A stretch of 64,000 bases of DNA, from assembly GCA_015075185.1 (NCBI GenBank), contig JABTUW010000005.1, positions 682,001-746,000 on the forward strand. The letters run 5' to 3'. Positions 8,615-17,150 of the stretch are shown here, piece by piece. The notes under the pieces are model-generated. The model was given only the letters and a program-made list of their open reading frames with translations, was not told the DNA's origin and did not search any database. The position numbers were made by a program, and so were the translations under genes. Within the stretch, counting starts at the first letter, position 1. The number at the start of each line of letters is the position of its first letter. This stretch comes from Anaerolineales bacterium (GTDB lineage: Bacteria; Chloroflexota; Anaerolineae; 4572-78; J111).

Positions 8615-10021
8615 ATGAACAATCCTGCCACCGTCGCCAAATTGCCCCTCTACACCATTGACTACTGCACCCTATCCTACGTCTCCGGGCCGCTCCTTTT
8701 TGTCGAGGATGTTCACGAGATAGGCTATGGCGAGATCGTCGAGCTGCGCGGGCCGGATGGCCAGGTGCGGCGGGGGCAGGTGCTGGAAGTTGACCGGGGC
8801 CGGGCGGTGGTCCAGGTGTTTGTGGGCACGCGCGGCCTCGACCTGGCCCAGACTGAGGCCCGTTTCACCGGCGAGGTGGCCCACCTCGGCGTGTCGCTGG
8901 AGATGCTGGGCCGCACCTTCAACGGCTCCGGCGATCCGATTGACGGCGGCCCGCCCCTCATCCCCGAACTCCGCCTCGACATTAACGGCCAGCCGATCAA
9001 CCCCTGGGCCAGGGATCACCCTTCGGAATTCATCCAGACCGGCATCTCCACGATTGACGGGCTGAATACGCTGGTGCGCGGCCAGAAACTGCCCATCTTC
9101 TCCGGCTTTGGCCTGCCCGGCGGCGAGCTGGCCGCGCAGATTGCCGCCCAGGCCGAGGTCAAGACGGGAGAGGAGTTTGCCGTCGTCTTTGCCGCCATCG
9201 GTATTCCCTACCACGAGGCGGCTGTCTTTCGCCGCAGCTTTGAGGCCAGCAACACCCTGGAGCGGACCGTCCTCTTTCTCAACCTGGCCAACGACCCGAC
9301 CATCGAACGCCTGCTCACCCCGCGCGTGGCCCTGACCGCCGCCGAGTACCTGGCCTTCCAGCACGATCATCACGTGCTGGTCATCATCACCGATATGACC
9401 AACTACGCCGAGGCCCTGCGGGAGGTTTCGGCGGCGCGGGAGGAGGTGCCGGGCCGGCGCGGCTATCCCGGCTATCTCTACACCGACCTGGCTTCGCTGT
9501 ACGAGCGGGCGGGCCGGCTGAAAGGCCGGAAAGGCTCGATCACCCAACTCATCATCCTGACCATGCCCGACGACGACATCACCCACCCCATCCCCGACCT
9601 GACCGGCTACATCACCGAGGGCCAGATCGTGCTCTCCCGCGACCTGCACCGCAAGGGCGTCTACCCGCCGATTGACGTGCTGCCCTGCCTGTCCCGCCTG
9701 ATGAACGCCGGGATTGGCGCGGGCAAGACTCGCGCCGACCACCGCCAGGTAGCCGACCAGCTCTACGCCTTTTACGCCGAAGGCTGTGACCTGCGGCGGC
9801 TGGTGGCGATTGTCGGCGAAGCGGCTCTCTCCGAGGAGGACCGCCGCCGCCTGGCCTTTGCCGGGCGGTTTGAGCAGGAGTTTATCAACCAAGGGCTAAC
9901 CAACCGCTCCATCGAAGAAACTCTGTCGAAAGCGTGGGAACTGCTGGCGCTGCTGCCCGCCCGCGAGTTGAAACGAATCAAGACGGAGTTTATTGAGCAG
10001 TATTATCCCAGTAGACAGTAG
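8615..10021 (+). CDS. atpB: A/V-type ATPase non-catalytic subunit B
   Basis: 468 residues from the chosen ATG; an ATG 51 bases upstream would overlap subunit A. Family marks: GEIVELRGPDGQVRRGQVLE, RTFNGSGDPIDGGP, FSGFGLPGGELAAQIAAQA in place of a P-loop (non-catalytic site), VLVIITDMTNYAEALREVSAAREEVPGRRGYPGY, and GSITQLIILTMPDDDITHPIPDLTGYITEGQI. It forms the stator hexamer with subunit A. GC content rises visibly in this gene relative to subunit F. Confidence 0.97.
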   Translation: MNNPATVAKLPLYTIDYCTLSYVSGPLLFVEDVHEIGYGEIVELRGPDGQVRRGQVLEVDRGRAVVQVFVGTRGLDLAQTEARFTGEVAHLGVSLEMLGRTFNGSGDPIDGGPPLIPELRLDINGQPINPWARDHPSEFIQTGISTIDGLNTLVRGQKLPIFSGFGLPGGELAAQIAAQAEVKTGEEFAVVFAAIGIPYHEAAVFRRSFEASNTLERTVLFLNLANDPTIERLLTPRVALTAAEYLAFQHDHHVLVIITDMTNYAEALREVSAAREEVPGRRGYPGYLYTDLASLYERAGRLKGRKGSITQLIILTMPDDDITHPIPDLTGYITEGQIVLSRDLHRKGVYPPIDVLPCLSRLMNAGIGAGKTRADHRQVADQLYAFYAEGCDLRRLVAIVGEAALSEEDRRRLAFAGRFEQEFINQGLTNRSIEETLSKAWELLALLPARELKRIKTEFIEQYYPSRQ

Positions 10022-10063
10022 CCAGTAACCAGTAGTCAGACTCGTTTTCTGACTACTGGCTAC

Positions 10064-10229
10064 TCAATGTCATTAAGTTAAGGAGCATCCCGAGTAGGTT
10101 GAGCGAAGCGAAACCGTATCGAGGGGTGCGACAGAACGGCGTAGACTTCGCCAAGCCGCTCCCTTCGATACGCGCTCCACTCCGTTTCGCGCTACTCAGG
10201 GTGCTTTCCGCTTAACTTAATGACATTGA
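10064..10229. repeat. Palindromic interspersed repeat, family 1, copy b, with 18-bp TIR
   Basis: The ends are a perfect 18-bp terminal inverted repeat, TCAATGTCATTAAGTTAA and its complement, enclosing CCGTATCGAGGGGTG and CCTTCGATACGCGCTCC arms. It sits between the genes for subunits B and D. Flanking ACTACTGGCTACT-type short repeats add a second layer. MITE-like; no coding capacity. Confidence 0.85.
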
Positions 10230-10254
10230 CTGGCTACTGACTGTTTTCTGACTT

Positions 10255-10905
10255 ATGGAACAAATTCGCGCTACCCGGGCCGAGTTGCTGGCCAAGAAAA
10301 AGCAGATTGTCCTGGCGCGCCAGGGCCGGGATTTATTAAAAGAGAAGCGCAATGCGCTGCTCAAGGAACTGATGCGCACCGCCGAACAGGTGCTGCGGGA
10401 CAGCGACGAATTGGAGAAAATTGTCGGGGAGTCGGTGGCGGCGCTGGCTTTGGCCGAAGCCGTGGACGGGCCGGAGGTGGTCCAATCGGCGGCTTTTGCC
10501 GCGCAAGGGCAGATAACCCTGGCCGTCAGCGTGGCCAACATCATGGGCCTCTTGACCCCGATCATCGAGCATAAAAGCGTGGTTCGGGGGCCGCTCGACC
10601 GGGGCTACCACCTGGCCGGCGTGTCGAGCCGCATCGAAGCGGTGGCCGAGTCATTTGAGCATCAACTCGATCTCATTATCGAATTGGCTGCCAGCGAGAT
10701 GCGCCTGCGCCGGCTGGCCGAGGAGATTGGCCGGACCACCCGCCGGGTGAATGCCCTGGAGAATGTGCTGATTCCGCGCCTGGAAGCCCAACGCGCCTAT
10801 ATCCAAATGGTCCTGGAAGAGCGCGAACGCGAAAACCTCTTCCGGCTCAAACGGGTCAAGCTAAAGTTGGAACGGCGGTCAGAAACCTCGGCCTCATTGG
10901 ATTAG
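10255..10905 (+). CDS. atpD: A/V-type ATPase subunit D (central shaft)
   Basis: 216 residues, two long helices: N-terminal ATRAELLAKKKQIVLARQGRDLLKEKR and C-terminal RTTRRVNALENVLIPRLEAQRAYIQMVLEERERENLFRLKRVK. The NALE..IP......I...L.E.ERE..F.LK pattern is the family signature. It rotates inside A3B3. This is the last operon gene; its stop overlaps the stop of the convergent mptG by two bases (10903-10904). Confidence 0.95.
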   Translation: MEQIRATRAELLAKKKQIVLARQGRDLLKEKRNALLKELMRTAEQVLRDSDELEKIVGESVAALALAEAVDGPEVVQSAAFAAQGQITLAVSVANIMGLLTPIIEHKSVVRGPLDRGYHLAGVSSRIEAVAESFEHQLDLIIELAASEMRLRRLAEEIGRTTRRVNALENVLIPRLEAQRAYIQMVLEERERENLFRLKRVKLKLERRSETSASLD

Positions 10906-11846
10906 ACGCTTTCCACCTGGACACCCTGGTTATCAAATGTGACCAGCTCAACCAGCCCCTGCCCGGCCAGGAGCTCTTGAGCCAGACCGGCCAGTTGTTG
11001 ACCCTGGGCTTCATCGGCGACCAGGGCGTAAACCGCCGGCCCCCAGGAGCTTTGACCTGCTCCGGCTGCGCCCCAACTCAAGAAAGCCTCAATTAACTCA
11101 GCCGAGTGCGGGTTGCCAAACTGCCCCCCTTGAATGGAGCTAAAGCAGTCACCCACCAGCCGCTGAACCTGGGTGAGAGCCTGGCCAAATTCAGCCAGTT
11201 GACCTTCAACCAGGGCCGGCAGCAGTGACATGAGGACCACATGGGTGATTCGGGCGGCTTGCTCGGCTGTAACCGCCAATTGGTCAAAAGCTGCCGCTTC
11301 AGTCTGGCCGTTCAGGCCGGTAATCTGATCAGGGATGGCCAAAACGCAGAACCAATTGGCCGGCAGCGGGTAGTGCATCAGCAGCGGCGCGGGCAAATTA
11401 CTGCCGGGCCACTGCCCCCCCTCGACGACGAAGCCTCCCTGGGCAAAGGTCCACAAGCCCACCGCCGAACGCTCCCCTCGCCCGACTGCCCGCGCCAGCG
11501 CATACGGGTCAGTAGATTGATCATACAACGTTGCCAGCGCCTGGGCCACGGCCAGTCCCAGCTTGGTGCCCGAACCAAGCCCGACATGCCGCGGAATCGC
11601 CTGCTCGACGCGGAAATTTGCTCCGGCCTGTAGACCCGTTGTGTCAAAATAGTGCCGGGCAAATGCCAGGACTCGCTCGGCTTCGGGGCCTTGCACGCTG
11701 AGTTTATCGCTGGCGCTGGCTTCCAGGATGACAGCTGGCCTGGTAATGGCTGCCCCCAGACCGCCAAAGCGGCGGCCCAGACTACCGCTGAGATCAAACA
11801 TGCCCTGGTGTAACCGCGCCAGAGCTTTGACCCGAACCGTTTTCAT
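10902..11846 (-). CDS. mptG: Beta-ribofuranosylaminobenzene 5'-phosphate synthase (MptG)
   Basis: 314 residues of the GHMP-kinase superfamily. The glycine-rich ATP/phosphate loop appears as PRHVGLGSGTKLGLAVAQAL near residue 105, and the N-terminus ALARLHQGMFDLSGSLGRRFGGLG matches the archaeal and methylotroph RFAP synthases. The enzyme joins phosphoribosyl pyrophosphate to p-hydroxybenzoate or 4-aminobenzoate with loss of CO2, the committed step to the H4MPT arm. It is a marker of H4MPT (not folate) synthesis. Its start overlaps the stop of the DUF447 gene by 4 bases, so it is the last gene of a tight DHPS-like/DUF447/mptG operon. Confidence 0.9.
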   Translation of the reverse strand: MKTVRVKALARLHQGMFDLSGSLGRRFGGLGAAITRPAVILEASASDKLSVQGPEAERVLAFARHYFDTTGLQAGANFRVEQAIPRHVGLGSGTKLGLAVAQALATLYDQSTDPYALARAVGRGERSAVGLWTFAQGGFVVEGGQWPGSNLPAPLLMHYPLPANWFCVLAIPDQITGLNGQTEAAAFDQLAVTAEQAARITHVVLMSLLPALVEGQLAEFGQALTQVQRLVGDCFSSIQGGQFGNPHSAELIEAFLSWGAAGAGQSSWGPAVYALVADEAQGQQLAGLAQELLAGQGLVELVTFDNQGVQVESV

Positions 11847-12400
11847 GGCGCCCCCACGGCAGCGTAAACATAATCGGTTAAGAGTTGCATCGCTTCGTGC
11901 TCCTGCGCCCCGGCAGTCTTATCGACAATCACCTGCAGGCGCTCGAACTCAGCCAGGATTTGCTCACGGGGGAGGATATGCGTGCGCGTAGCCAGGATGG
12001 CTGCTTCAAGGACGGCATGGCGCGCCCGGTTAAAACCCAGGAACTCGCGGGCAAAGCCGCGATAAACAACGCGGGTGGCGATACGCGCCCGCGGTTCGTG
12101 GGTATCAATGGTTTCGATTTCAACTTCCCGCCAGGAGCAGACATCCTGCAGCACCACCCCGTCTATCCTTACGGCGGGACGGGTCGGAAAAACGGGGCTG
12201 GCAATGGCGCTTTGGGCAATCAGCAGTACGTTATCAGTCAGGTTGACCACAGCCGTATTGTGGGCCATGAGGTTGCGGTAGGTGGCGGTATTCTGAAACG
12301 GCTTGATGACGATAAGCTCCTCGCCCCACTCGACCCCCATCGGCGCGCAGTTAACCTGACCATTGGCATCAGTGGTGGTTAAGATGGACTCAATGATCAT
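11843..12400 (-). CDS. DUF447 family flavin-reductase-fold protein
   Basis: 185 residues starting MIIESILTTTDANGQVNCAPMGVEW, a split-barrel FMN-binding type start, with TATYRNLMAHNTAVVNLTDNV in the middle. DUF447 proteins are found beside H4MPT genes in methanogens and methylotrophs; their reaction is unknown to me. The fold suggests a flavin-dependent reductase. As no recognised dihydromethanopterin reductase is in this window, it is a candidate for such a step, by inference only. Four-base overlaps with both neighbours imply translational coupling. Confidence 0.75.
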   Translation of the reverse strand: MIIESILTTTDANGQVNCAPMGVEWGEELIVIKPFQNTATYRNLMAHNTAVVNLTDNVLLIAQSAIASPVFPTRPAVRIDGVVLQDVCSWREVEIETIDTHEPRARIATRVVYRGFAREFLGFNRARHAVLEAAILATRTHILPREQILAEFERLQVIVDKTAGAQEHEAMQLLTDYVYAAVGAP

Positions 12401-13839
12401 TCAGGTGTCTCCTTGTCTGGGTCGGTCGTTGGGCGCTGGCGGCGCTGGGTCAAGCGCACGTGCCGCTCGTGCGCCGGCTGAGCCTCTTCGACCGACAGAT
12501 ACCCCCAGCGCAGGGGTTGGTCCTGCTGGTAATTCTTGCCCAACTGCAAGGCCAACTGGGCTTTGGTCAACTCGTGCCCCAGGTAAAAGGCATGCCCGGC
12601 TTCGTCCACTCTTAACTGGGCAAAAATGGCTTCGATGTCCCTCCCGGCCACAAAGCGGTCGGCGTTGAAAGCGTAGATTTGTTCACCGTCCACAAAAATG
12701 CGGAAATTGGGGTCAGTCAGTGCAGCCTGCATTTCGCGCAGCGTCACCTGGTCCGGCCGCAGCAGGCGGCTTTCCTTGATTGTCAGCAGCCCCTCTTCCA
12801 GACGTTTCGGCGGCACGCCGATACTCAGCGCACAGTGCATCAAGCGCCGGGCGATGTCCAATTCACGCACGCTGCCCCTGGCCCAGGGGGCAACTTCGGT
12901 GGTGAGCACAAAAGACAGCTTTAGCTCCTGGGCAATCCCCAGCAGCAGCGCATTGATCCCGGTGCTGTCGGCGTCGGTCAGCTCGCTGAGGTGATGCGTG
13001 CCCATCATCAACCGGGCTTCGGGGTAACGTTCGCGAGTGCGGTACAGGTCGTACAGGGAGCGGCTGAAGCCAAAGCTGATCGGCTGGATGATCGGGTCGA
13101 GGATGCAGTCTCGACCCCAGGCCCAGAGCTGCTCGGCATTGCCCCAGAGGGAGGTCACATCGCCGTCTTCATCAGGGATGACTACCGGTGTGGCCCGGAG
13201 CGAGCGGCCCAGTCCCAGGTTGCTGCGATTGAGGCTTAAAATGTAATCCACCCCCGCCGCATCCGCTTCCTGGATAATGGCCGGGTCGAGCGTGTCTACG
13301 CTGACCTGGTGGCCGGCCTGCTTGAGCAGTTGTACGGCCTGAGCGACGCTGCCGGGAGAACTGCCAGGGGTAATACCCAGGTCAATCACCTCTGCGCCGT
13401 TGGCGCGGAAATAGTCCGCCCGCCGCCGCAGCGCCGGTGGGTCCAACTGCAGGGCATCCTGGATTTCGGCTATAATCTGGACCGTGTAAGCCCCGTAATC
13501 TTCGCGCCGCCGTTTTTGCCCGAAGAAGTACGGCAGGTCTTGCAGGTCGGTTGGCCCTTTTTGCACGGCTACCTGGCAAGCCTGCTCGATCTCGGCCAGA
13601 TCTCCCTGGCAGTGACCGGGAAGTAATAACAAATCGCAGTCAGGCGGAATCCGGCGATGGCGCGGGTGGTCGGCGGGCAGCGTAAAATGCCGCGCAATCC
13701 ACGGCGTGGTCATGAGAGCCGCAATAGAGATTGGCATCACGACTACATCATAGGCGCACGGCAGGGTGATCGCCGCCAGGATACGGCGAAGCGCCGGCTC
13801 GGCCAGGCGACCCGTTACAAAAAGGATTTTATTCGGCAA
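12397..13839 (-). CDS. Dihydropteroate-synthase-like protein of the H4MPT pathway
   Basis: About 480 residues: an N-terminal Rossmann-like part (KILFVTGRLAEPALRRIL) and a C-terminal TIM-barrel part with NGAEVIDLGITPGSSPGSVAQAV and GVDYILSLNRSNLGLG, reminiscent of the pterin-binding DHPS barrel (archaeal MJ0107 type). It is thought to act on the pterin/RFAP coupling in H4MPT synthesis; this is family knowledge, not shown here. I choose a TTG start because AAGGGA lies 8 bases upstream; the longest frame begins at another TTG inside the operator region. First gene of a three-gene operon. Confidence 0.8.
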   Translation of the reverse strand: MPNKILFVTGRLAEPALRRILAAITLPCAYDVVVMPISIAALMTTPWIARHFTLPADHPRHRRIPPDCDLLLLPGHCQGDLAEIEQACQVAVQKGPTDLQDLPYFFGQKRRREDYGAYTVQIIAEIQDALQLDPPALRRRADYFRANGAEVIDLGITPGSSPGSVAQAVQLLKQAGHQVSVDTLDPAIIQEADAAGVDYILSLNRSNLGLGRSLRATPVVIPDEDGDVTSLWGNAEQLWAWGRDCILDPIIQPISFGFSRSLYDLYRTRERYPEARLMMGTHHLSELTDADSTGINALLLGIAQELKLSFVLTTEVAPWARGSVRELDIARRLMHCALSIGVPPKRLEEGLLTIKESRLLRPDQVTLREMQAALTDPNFRIFVDGEQIYAFNADRFVAGRDIEAIFAQLRVDEAGHAFYLGHELTKAQLALQLGKNYQQDQPLRWGYLSVEEAQPAHERHVRLTQRRQRPTTDPDKETPE

Positions 13840-13854
13840 GATCAAGTCCCTTAA

Positions 13855-13920
13855 AGTGACATTTGTCCCTGGCGTTGGCGACAAGTGTCACTCATCATTT
13901 GGCCCAAATGGAGGTAGAAT
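13855..13920 (+). promoter_or_regulatory. Paired operator with rightward -10 element
   Basis: AGTGACATTTGTCCCT (13855-13870) and GGCGACAAGTGTCACT (13877-13892) have centres exactly 22 bp apart. TAGAAT (13915-13920) is centred 33 bp from the nearer one, the same distance as at 35.34 and 47.26 kb. The predicted + transcript would start near 13927, run antisense across the pterin dehydratase gene and reach mfnB. The sites also lie 16-53 bases before the TTG of the leftward DHPS-like gene, so they may act in both directions. Confidence 0.5.
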
Positions 13921-13935
13921 CAAGGGAAATGGTGG

Positions 13936-14295
13936 TCAGCCACCCCGGACCCACTTGTTGGGCGTGCCTCCCTCAAACACCGACTCCTTGTCCGGCCGCC
14001 ACAAGACCACCGACTCGATCTGTTTGGCCAACTCAAAATCCTTGTCGGTGATGCCGTTGGCCGAGTGAGTCATCAGCTTGACCCAGACTTTGCCCCAGGT
14101 AACTTCCAGGTCGGGGTGATGGTAGGCTGCCTCGGCCATATAACCGAGGGTGTTGACCAGCATCAACGTTGCCTGCCAACCATCGGTTTTGTACTGACGT
14201 TTGATCCAGCGGCCTTCCAGGTACCAGCCGGGCAGTTCCTTGGCCAGTTTTTCCTTCACTTCTTCTTCACGATAAGCTTTAGGTTCGGTAGCCAT
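13936..14295 (-). CDS. Pterin-4a-carbinolamine dehydratase family protein
   Basis: 119 residues with the family core LPGWYLEGRWIKRQYKTDGW, AYHHPDLEVTWGKVWVKLMTH and NGITDKDFELAKQIE (HHP and the TH...G.T..D segments). Known members dehydrate 4a-hydroxytetrahydropterin, but homologues are common in H4MPT clusters where a pterin-related step is suspected. AGGAGG precedes the ATG. It lies upstream of and on the same strand as the DHPS-like operon; the 96-base gap holds the paired operator. Confidence 0.88.
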   Translation of the reverse strand: MATEPKAYREEEVKEKLAKELPGWYLEGRWIKRQYKTDGWQATLMLVNTLGYMAEAAYHHPDLEVTWGKVWVKLMTHSANGITDKDFELAKQIESVVLWRPDKESVFEGGTPNKWVRGG

Positions 14296-14435
14296 GATTT
14301 TGACCTCCTCATGGTCAGGCTTTGACCAGCTACAACATTTATGTTATGTTTTCTTCAAATTTTCTTTTGCGGGATATGTTAAATTATAGATTAAAGAAGA
14401 GCCTCGTCAAACTGTAAGGTCTTATGGAGGATGTT

Positions 14436-15140
14436 ATGCAACTGTTGATTAGTGTGACTTCGTCCCAAGAGGCCCAAGCCGCGCTTCAAGGCGGAGCCGA
14501 CATTATTGACGTTAAGAACCCGGCCGAAGGTGCGTTAGGTGCGGCTGCTGTCGCTGCCCTGCGTGACGTCTGCGCCCTGCTTCCGCCTGGAAGTATAACC
14601 AGCGCCGCCCTGGGCGAGTCGAACTCGGAGCCAGGAGTGCTGGCTCTGGCGGCTTACGGCGCGGCTACCTTCGGTGTCAGCTACGTCAAGTTGGGCTTGC
14701 GCACCGCTGACCCCACTGCCGCCATTGCCCTGCTGCAAAAGGTGCAAGCCAGCCTGCACCTGGCTAACCCGGCCTGCGCCTTGATCGCTGTCGGCTATGC
14801 CGATGCCGCCGAAATTGGGGCTTTGCCCTGGCACCTGCTGCCCGAAGTGACCCACGCCGCCCGGATCAAAGGCTGCATGATTGACACAGCCTTAAAGGAC
14901 AGCCGCTGCTTATTTGATCACTGCTCCGAGCCGGCCCTGGCCCGCTGGGTAGCCGAATGCCGCGAAGCCGACCTGCTGTCCGCCCTGGCCGGTTCGTTGC
15001 GTCCAGCCGACCTGCCGACCCTGCGCCGCCTGGCCCCCGACGTCGCCGGTTTTCGGGGCGCCGCCTGCCGGGGAGACCGGGTCAACGGGCAGGTGGAGGC
15101 CGGTCTGGTAGCCGCCCTGTGCGCTGGATTGGTCAATTAA
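14436..15140 (+). CDS. mfnB: (5-formylfuran-3-yl)methyl phosphate synthase (MfnB)
   Basis: 234 residues. MQLLISVTSSQEAQAALQGG followed by ADIIDVKNPAEGALGA matches MfnB (DUF556), with the catalytic lysine in DVKNP and a second in KGCMIDTALKD. It converts two glyceraldehyde 3-phosphates into the furan of methanofuran (methylofuran). The second ATG is chosen because GGAGG stands five bases before it. It is convergent with mfnE, and divergent from the pterin dehydratase, with a 140-base AT-rich gap upstream. Confidence 0.93.
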   Translation: MQLLISVTSSQEAQAALQGGADIIDVKNPAEGALGAAAVAALRDVCALLPPGSITSAALGESNSEPGVLALAAYGAATFGVSYVKLGLRTADPTAAIALLQKVQASLHLANPACALIAVGYADAAEIGALPWHLLPEVTHAARIKGCMIDTALKDSRCLFDHCSEPALARWVAECREADLLSALAGSLRPADLPTLRRLAPDVAGFRGAACRGDRVNGQVEAGLVAALCAGLVN

Positions 15141-15144
15141 AGCC

Positions 15145-15801
15145 CTACGGCTCCACCACCTGTGTACCCAAAGTCTGGCCGGACGCCAGCAGCTCAACTA
15201 AACGCCCAGGGAGGCGGCCATCAATGATCCAGCAATTTGCTGCCGGCGGCAAAAGCTGCCCAAAGCAGGGGTCAACGACGCCTTCCCCGGTCAGAGTTTG
15301 CTGTGAAACTCGCCGCAGCAGTGTCGTGGGGATGTCCTGTTCATTAGATTGATAGACTCCGGCGACGCTTTTTAGCAGGACCAGTAAGCGAATATCGGCA
15401 TATCCAGCCAGCCAGGCGGCAACCGAATCCGAGGTGATCTGCCAACAGTGGGGTAGTGGGTCCAGCTCCTGCAGCAAAGCGGACGGAGCCACGACGGCCA
15501 GCCGTCCAGCCGCGCAGGCACCCGCTGCAGCCGCCAGGTCCCGCACGAGAACAGCCTGGGGGATTAAATCGGCCAGCAGGTAAGCGAACTGATCCATTCC
15601 CAGGATGGCCATCCAGTGAGCGGCACTGTCGCTCAATTGAAAATGGGCATCGGCTACCCGGACCTGATGGGTAAAAGGGCCGCCGCCGGGCAGGAGCAAA
15701 AGACGGTGGTTTTGGGCCAATTTCGACCAGGCTGCGGCCACAGCGGGCAGTTCGGGGCAGTGATAGAGACTGCCGCCGGCCTTGAGCAAAGCGTCAAACA
15801 T
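15145..15801 (-). CDS. mfnE: [5-(aminomethyl)furan-3-yl]methyl phosphate kinase (MfnE)
   Basis: About 218 residues of the amino-acid-kinase fold: LLKAGGSLYHCPEL (KxGGS), RLLLLPGGGPFTHQVR, AHWMAILGMDQFAYLLADL, and WQITSDSVAAWLA with LLVLLKSVAGVY. The enzyme phosphorylates the aminomethylfuran phosphate to the diphosphate for methanofuran assembly. The ATG used here is 31 codons into the longest frame; the extra residues would be antisense-free translation of the mfnF end. It overlaps mfnF by 8 bases. Confidence 0.85.
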   Translation of the reverse strand: MFDALLKAGGSLYHCPELPAVAAAWSKLAQNHRLLLLPGGGPFTHQVRVADAHFQLSDSAAHWMAILGMDQFAYLLADLIPQAVLVRDLAAAAGACAAGRLAVVAPSALLQELDPLPHCWQITSDSVAAWLAGYADIRLLVLLKSVAGVYQSNEQDIPTTLLRRVSQQTLTGEGVVDPCFGQLLPPAANCWIIDGRLPGRLVELLASGQTLGTQVVEP

Positions 15802-16840
15802 TGTTCCGCTCCCGGAGGAGGCGGGCGACGGCCACCGCCGGCGCGGCGAGACTGGCCTCACCGCTCGCCAGAGCCGACGGCCTGAGTGAGTCAAGCCCCA
15901 GCCGGGCGGCCGCTGCCTCGGCTAAAAACGCGCCCACCCCCACTGCTACTGCCGGTCCATTCAACGTGACCCGAGACATCACTTGAGCCATAGCCTGGCT
16001 GATCTGGCTTACTTGTTCCTGGGCCACGTAGCGGGCAATCGCCTCAATTTCCTCACGGCTCAACATCTCGCTGTCGGCGCAGACAACCCGGGCCAGCCGT
16101 TCGGCGGCAAACTCCGGCGTGGCCGGGCGGCCATCGGCGGTGGGACTGGTGCATTGAGTAGCCGGCAGGTCGCCCAGGAGCAGGTGAACGTCCTGAGCCG
16201 TCGCAAAAAACTCGGCGCTAACCGGGCACCAGCCGCCCCACAGCGGAACGCGCTGGACCGTTGCGTAGACGGGGGTGCGCAAAGCTCCAGTGTAAAGCAA
16301 CTCGCCTCGCCCCAATCGTTCCGGGTCGGTCCGGCCCTCGGCCACCACCTGGCCTCCCCGGATGGGAATAATATCGGCGGTAGTGCTGCCGATGTCCACC
16401 AGCAAACAGTCGGCAAACTCACGCGCCACGAGCAGGGCCGTGGCCAGCCAGTTGGCCGCCGCTACCAGCAAAGGTTGTTCGCAGGCTGTGCCAGGAGGGT
16501 GAAACTGGCCGTCCAGGCCAAAAATATGCAGCTCTGTTTGGGGCAGGGCCGCCAGGAGGGCATCGAGGACAAAGGTGATGCCTTCGCGCTTGGTGCGGAA
16601 GGTATCGGACAGTTCAGCGGTGATGGTGACTGCGGCCTGAGGGGCCGGTCCAAGCTGGACCGAGAGCTGGGTCAGAGCTTCAGCCAGGTCGGCCCGGCGC
16701 TGCCAGATGGCAAAGGGCTGGTGGATAACCTTTAGCCCGTCGGCGCTGAGCCGGGCGGCCTTGAGATTAACCCCACCGATATCCCAGCCGGTTACGGTTA
16801 TGTTGCTTTGAAGGTGGCTGCTACTGGGTTCTCGAATCAT
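15794..16840 (-). CDS. mfnF: MfnF-type methanofuran synthase (hydantoinase/ASKHA-like)
   Basis: 348 residues with an actin-like ATPase-fold start (VTGWDIGGVNLKAARL), TAELSDTFRTKREG, DIGSTTADIIPIRGG (a second phosphate-binding turn) and GVGAFLAEAAAARLGL near the end. This is the pattern of the H4MPT-linked hydantoinase-like protein shown in methanogens to join tyramine-glutamate to the furan diphosphate. The start is the first Met; the first 14 residues look unconserved. Immediately followed by, and overlapping, mfnE. Confidence 0.85.
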   Translation of the reverse strand: MIREPSSSHLQSNITVTGWDIGGVNLKAARLSADGLKVIHQPFAIWQRRADLAEALTQLSVQLGPAPQAAVTITAELSDTFRTKREGITFVLDALLAALPQTELHIFGLDGQFHPPGTACEQPLLVAAANWLATALLVAREFADCLLVDIGSTTADIIPIRGGQVVAEGRTDPERLGRGELLYTGALRTPVYATVQRVPLWGGWCPVSAEFFATAQDVHLLLGDLPATQCTSPTADGRPATPEFAAERLARVVCADSEMLSREEIEAIARYVAQEQVSQISQAMAQVMSRVTLNGPAVAVGVGAFLAEAAAARLGLDSLRPSALASGEASLAAPAVAVARLLRERNNV

Positions 16841-16984
16841 TCTTGCCTACCTCGGACGAGCCGGAATTAAAGCGGAACACAGACGCGAAGCGCACAGAGG
16901 ACTGGCAAAGCTACACAGAGTGGACTTTAAAATTTCTCTGTGAATCTTTGCACTTCTTTGTGTCACTAACTTGAAAATAGGAAT

Positions 16985-17150
16985 GCAAACCTTGGTTTGC
17001 TCCAGCATAGCAAGCTATGCACTCCATTTTGTTCATTTCTGCGAACGAAGTTCATAGCAACTCTGTGTTAATCTTCTGGCATCATATCCAAGATCTCATG
17101 GTTTAGGCGCTAATTTGAGCAGAAGTCAATGACTCTGGTACAATGCGCCG
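16985..17150 (+). promoter_or_regulatory. Leader region with hairpins and a leaderless-type promoter
   Basis: The gene-free stretch 16841-17150 holds two small palindromes, GCAAACCTTGGTTTGC (16985-17000) and GCATAGCAAGCTATGC (17005-17020), after a CACAGAG-rich imperfect inverted repeat. A promoter TTGAGC (17115-17120), 18-bp spacer, TACAAT (17139-17144) would start transcription at about the A of the following ATG (17151), and no ribosome site is seen, so the mRNA may be leaderless. Confidence 0.5.

Noticed and set aside
8672..9892. 406-codon minus-strand frame inside the subunit B gene
   Set aside because: Very long but fully antisense to atpB, whose protein matches its family throughout; typical codon-bias artefact.
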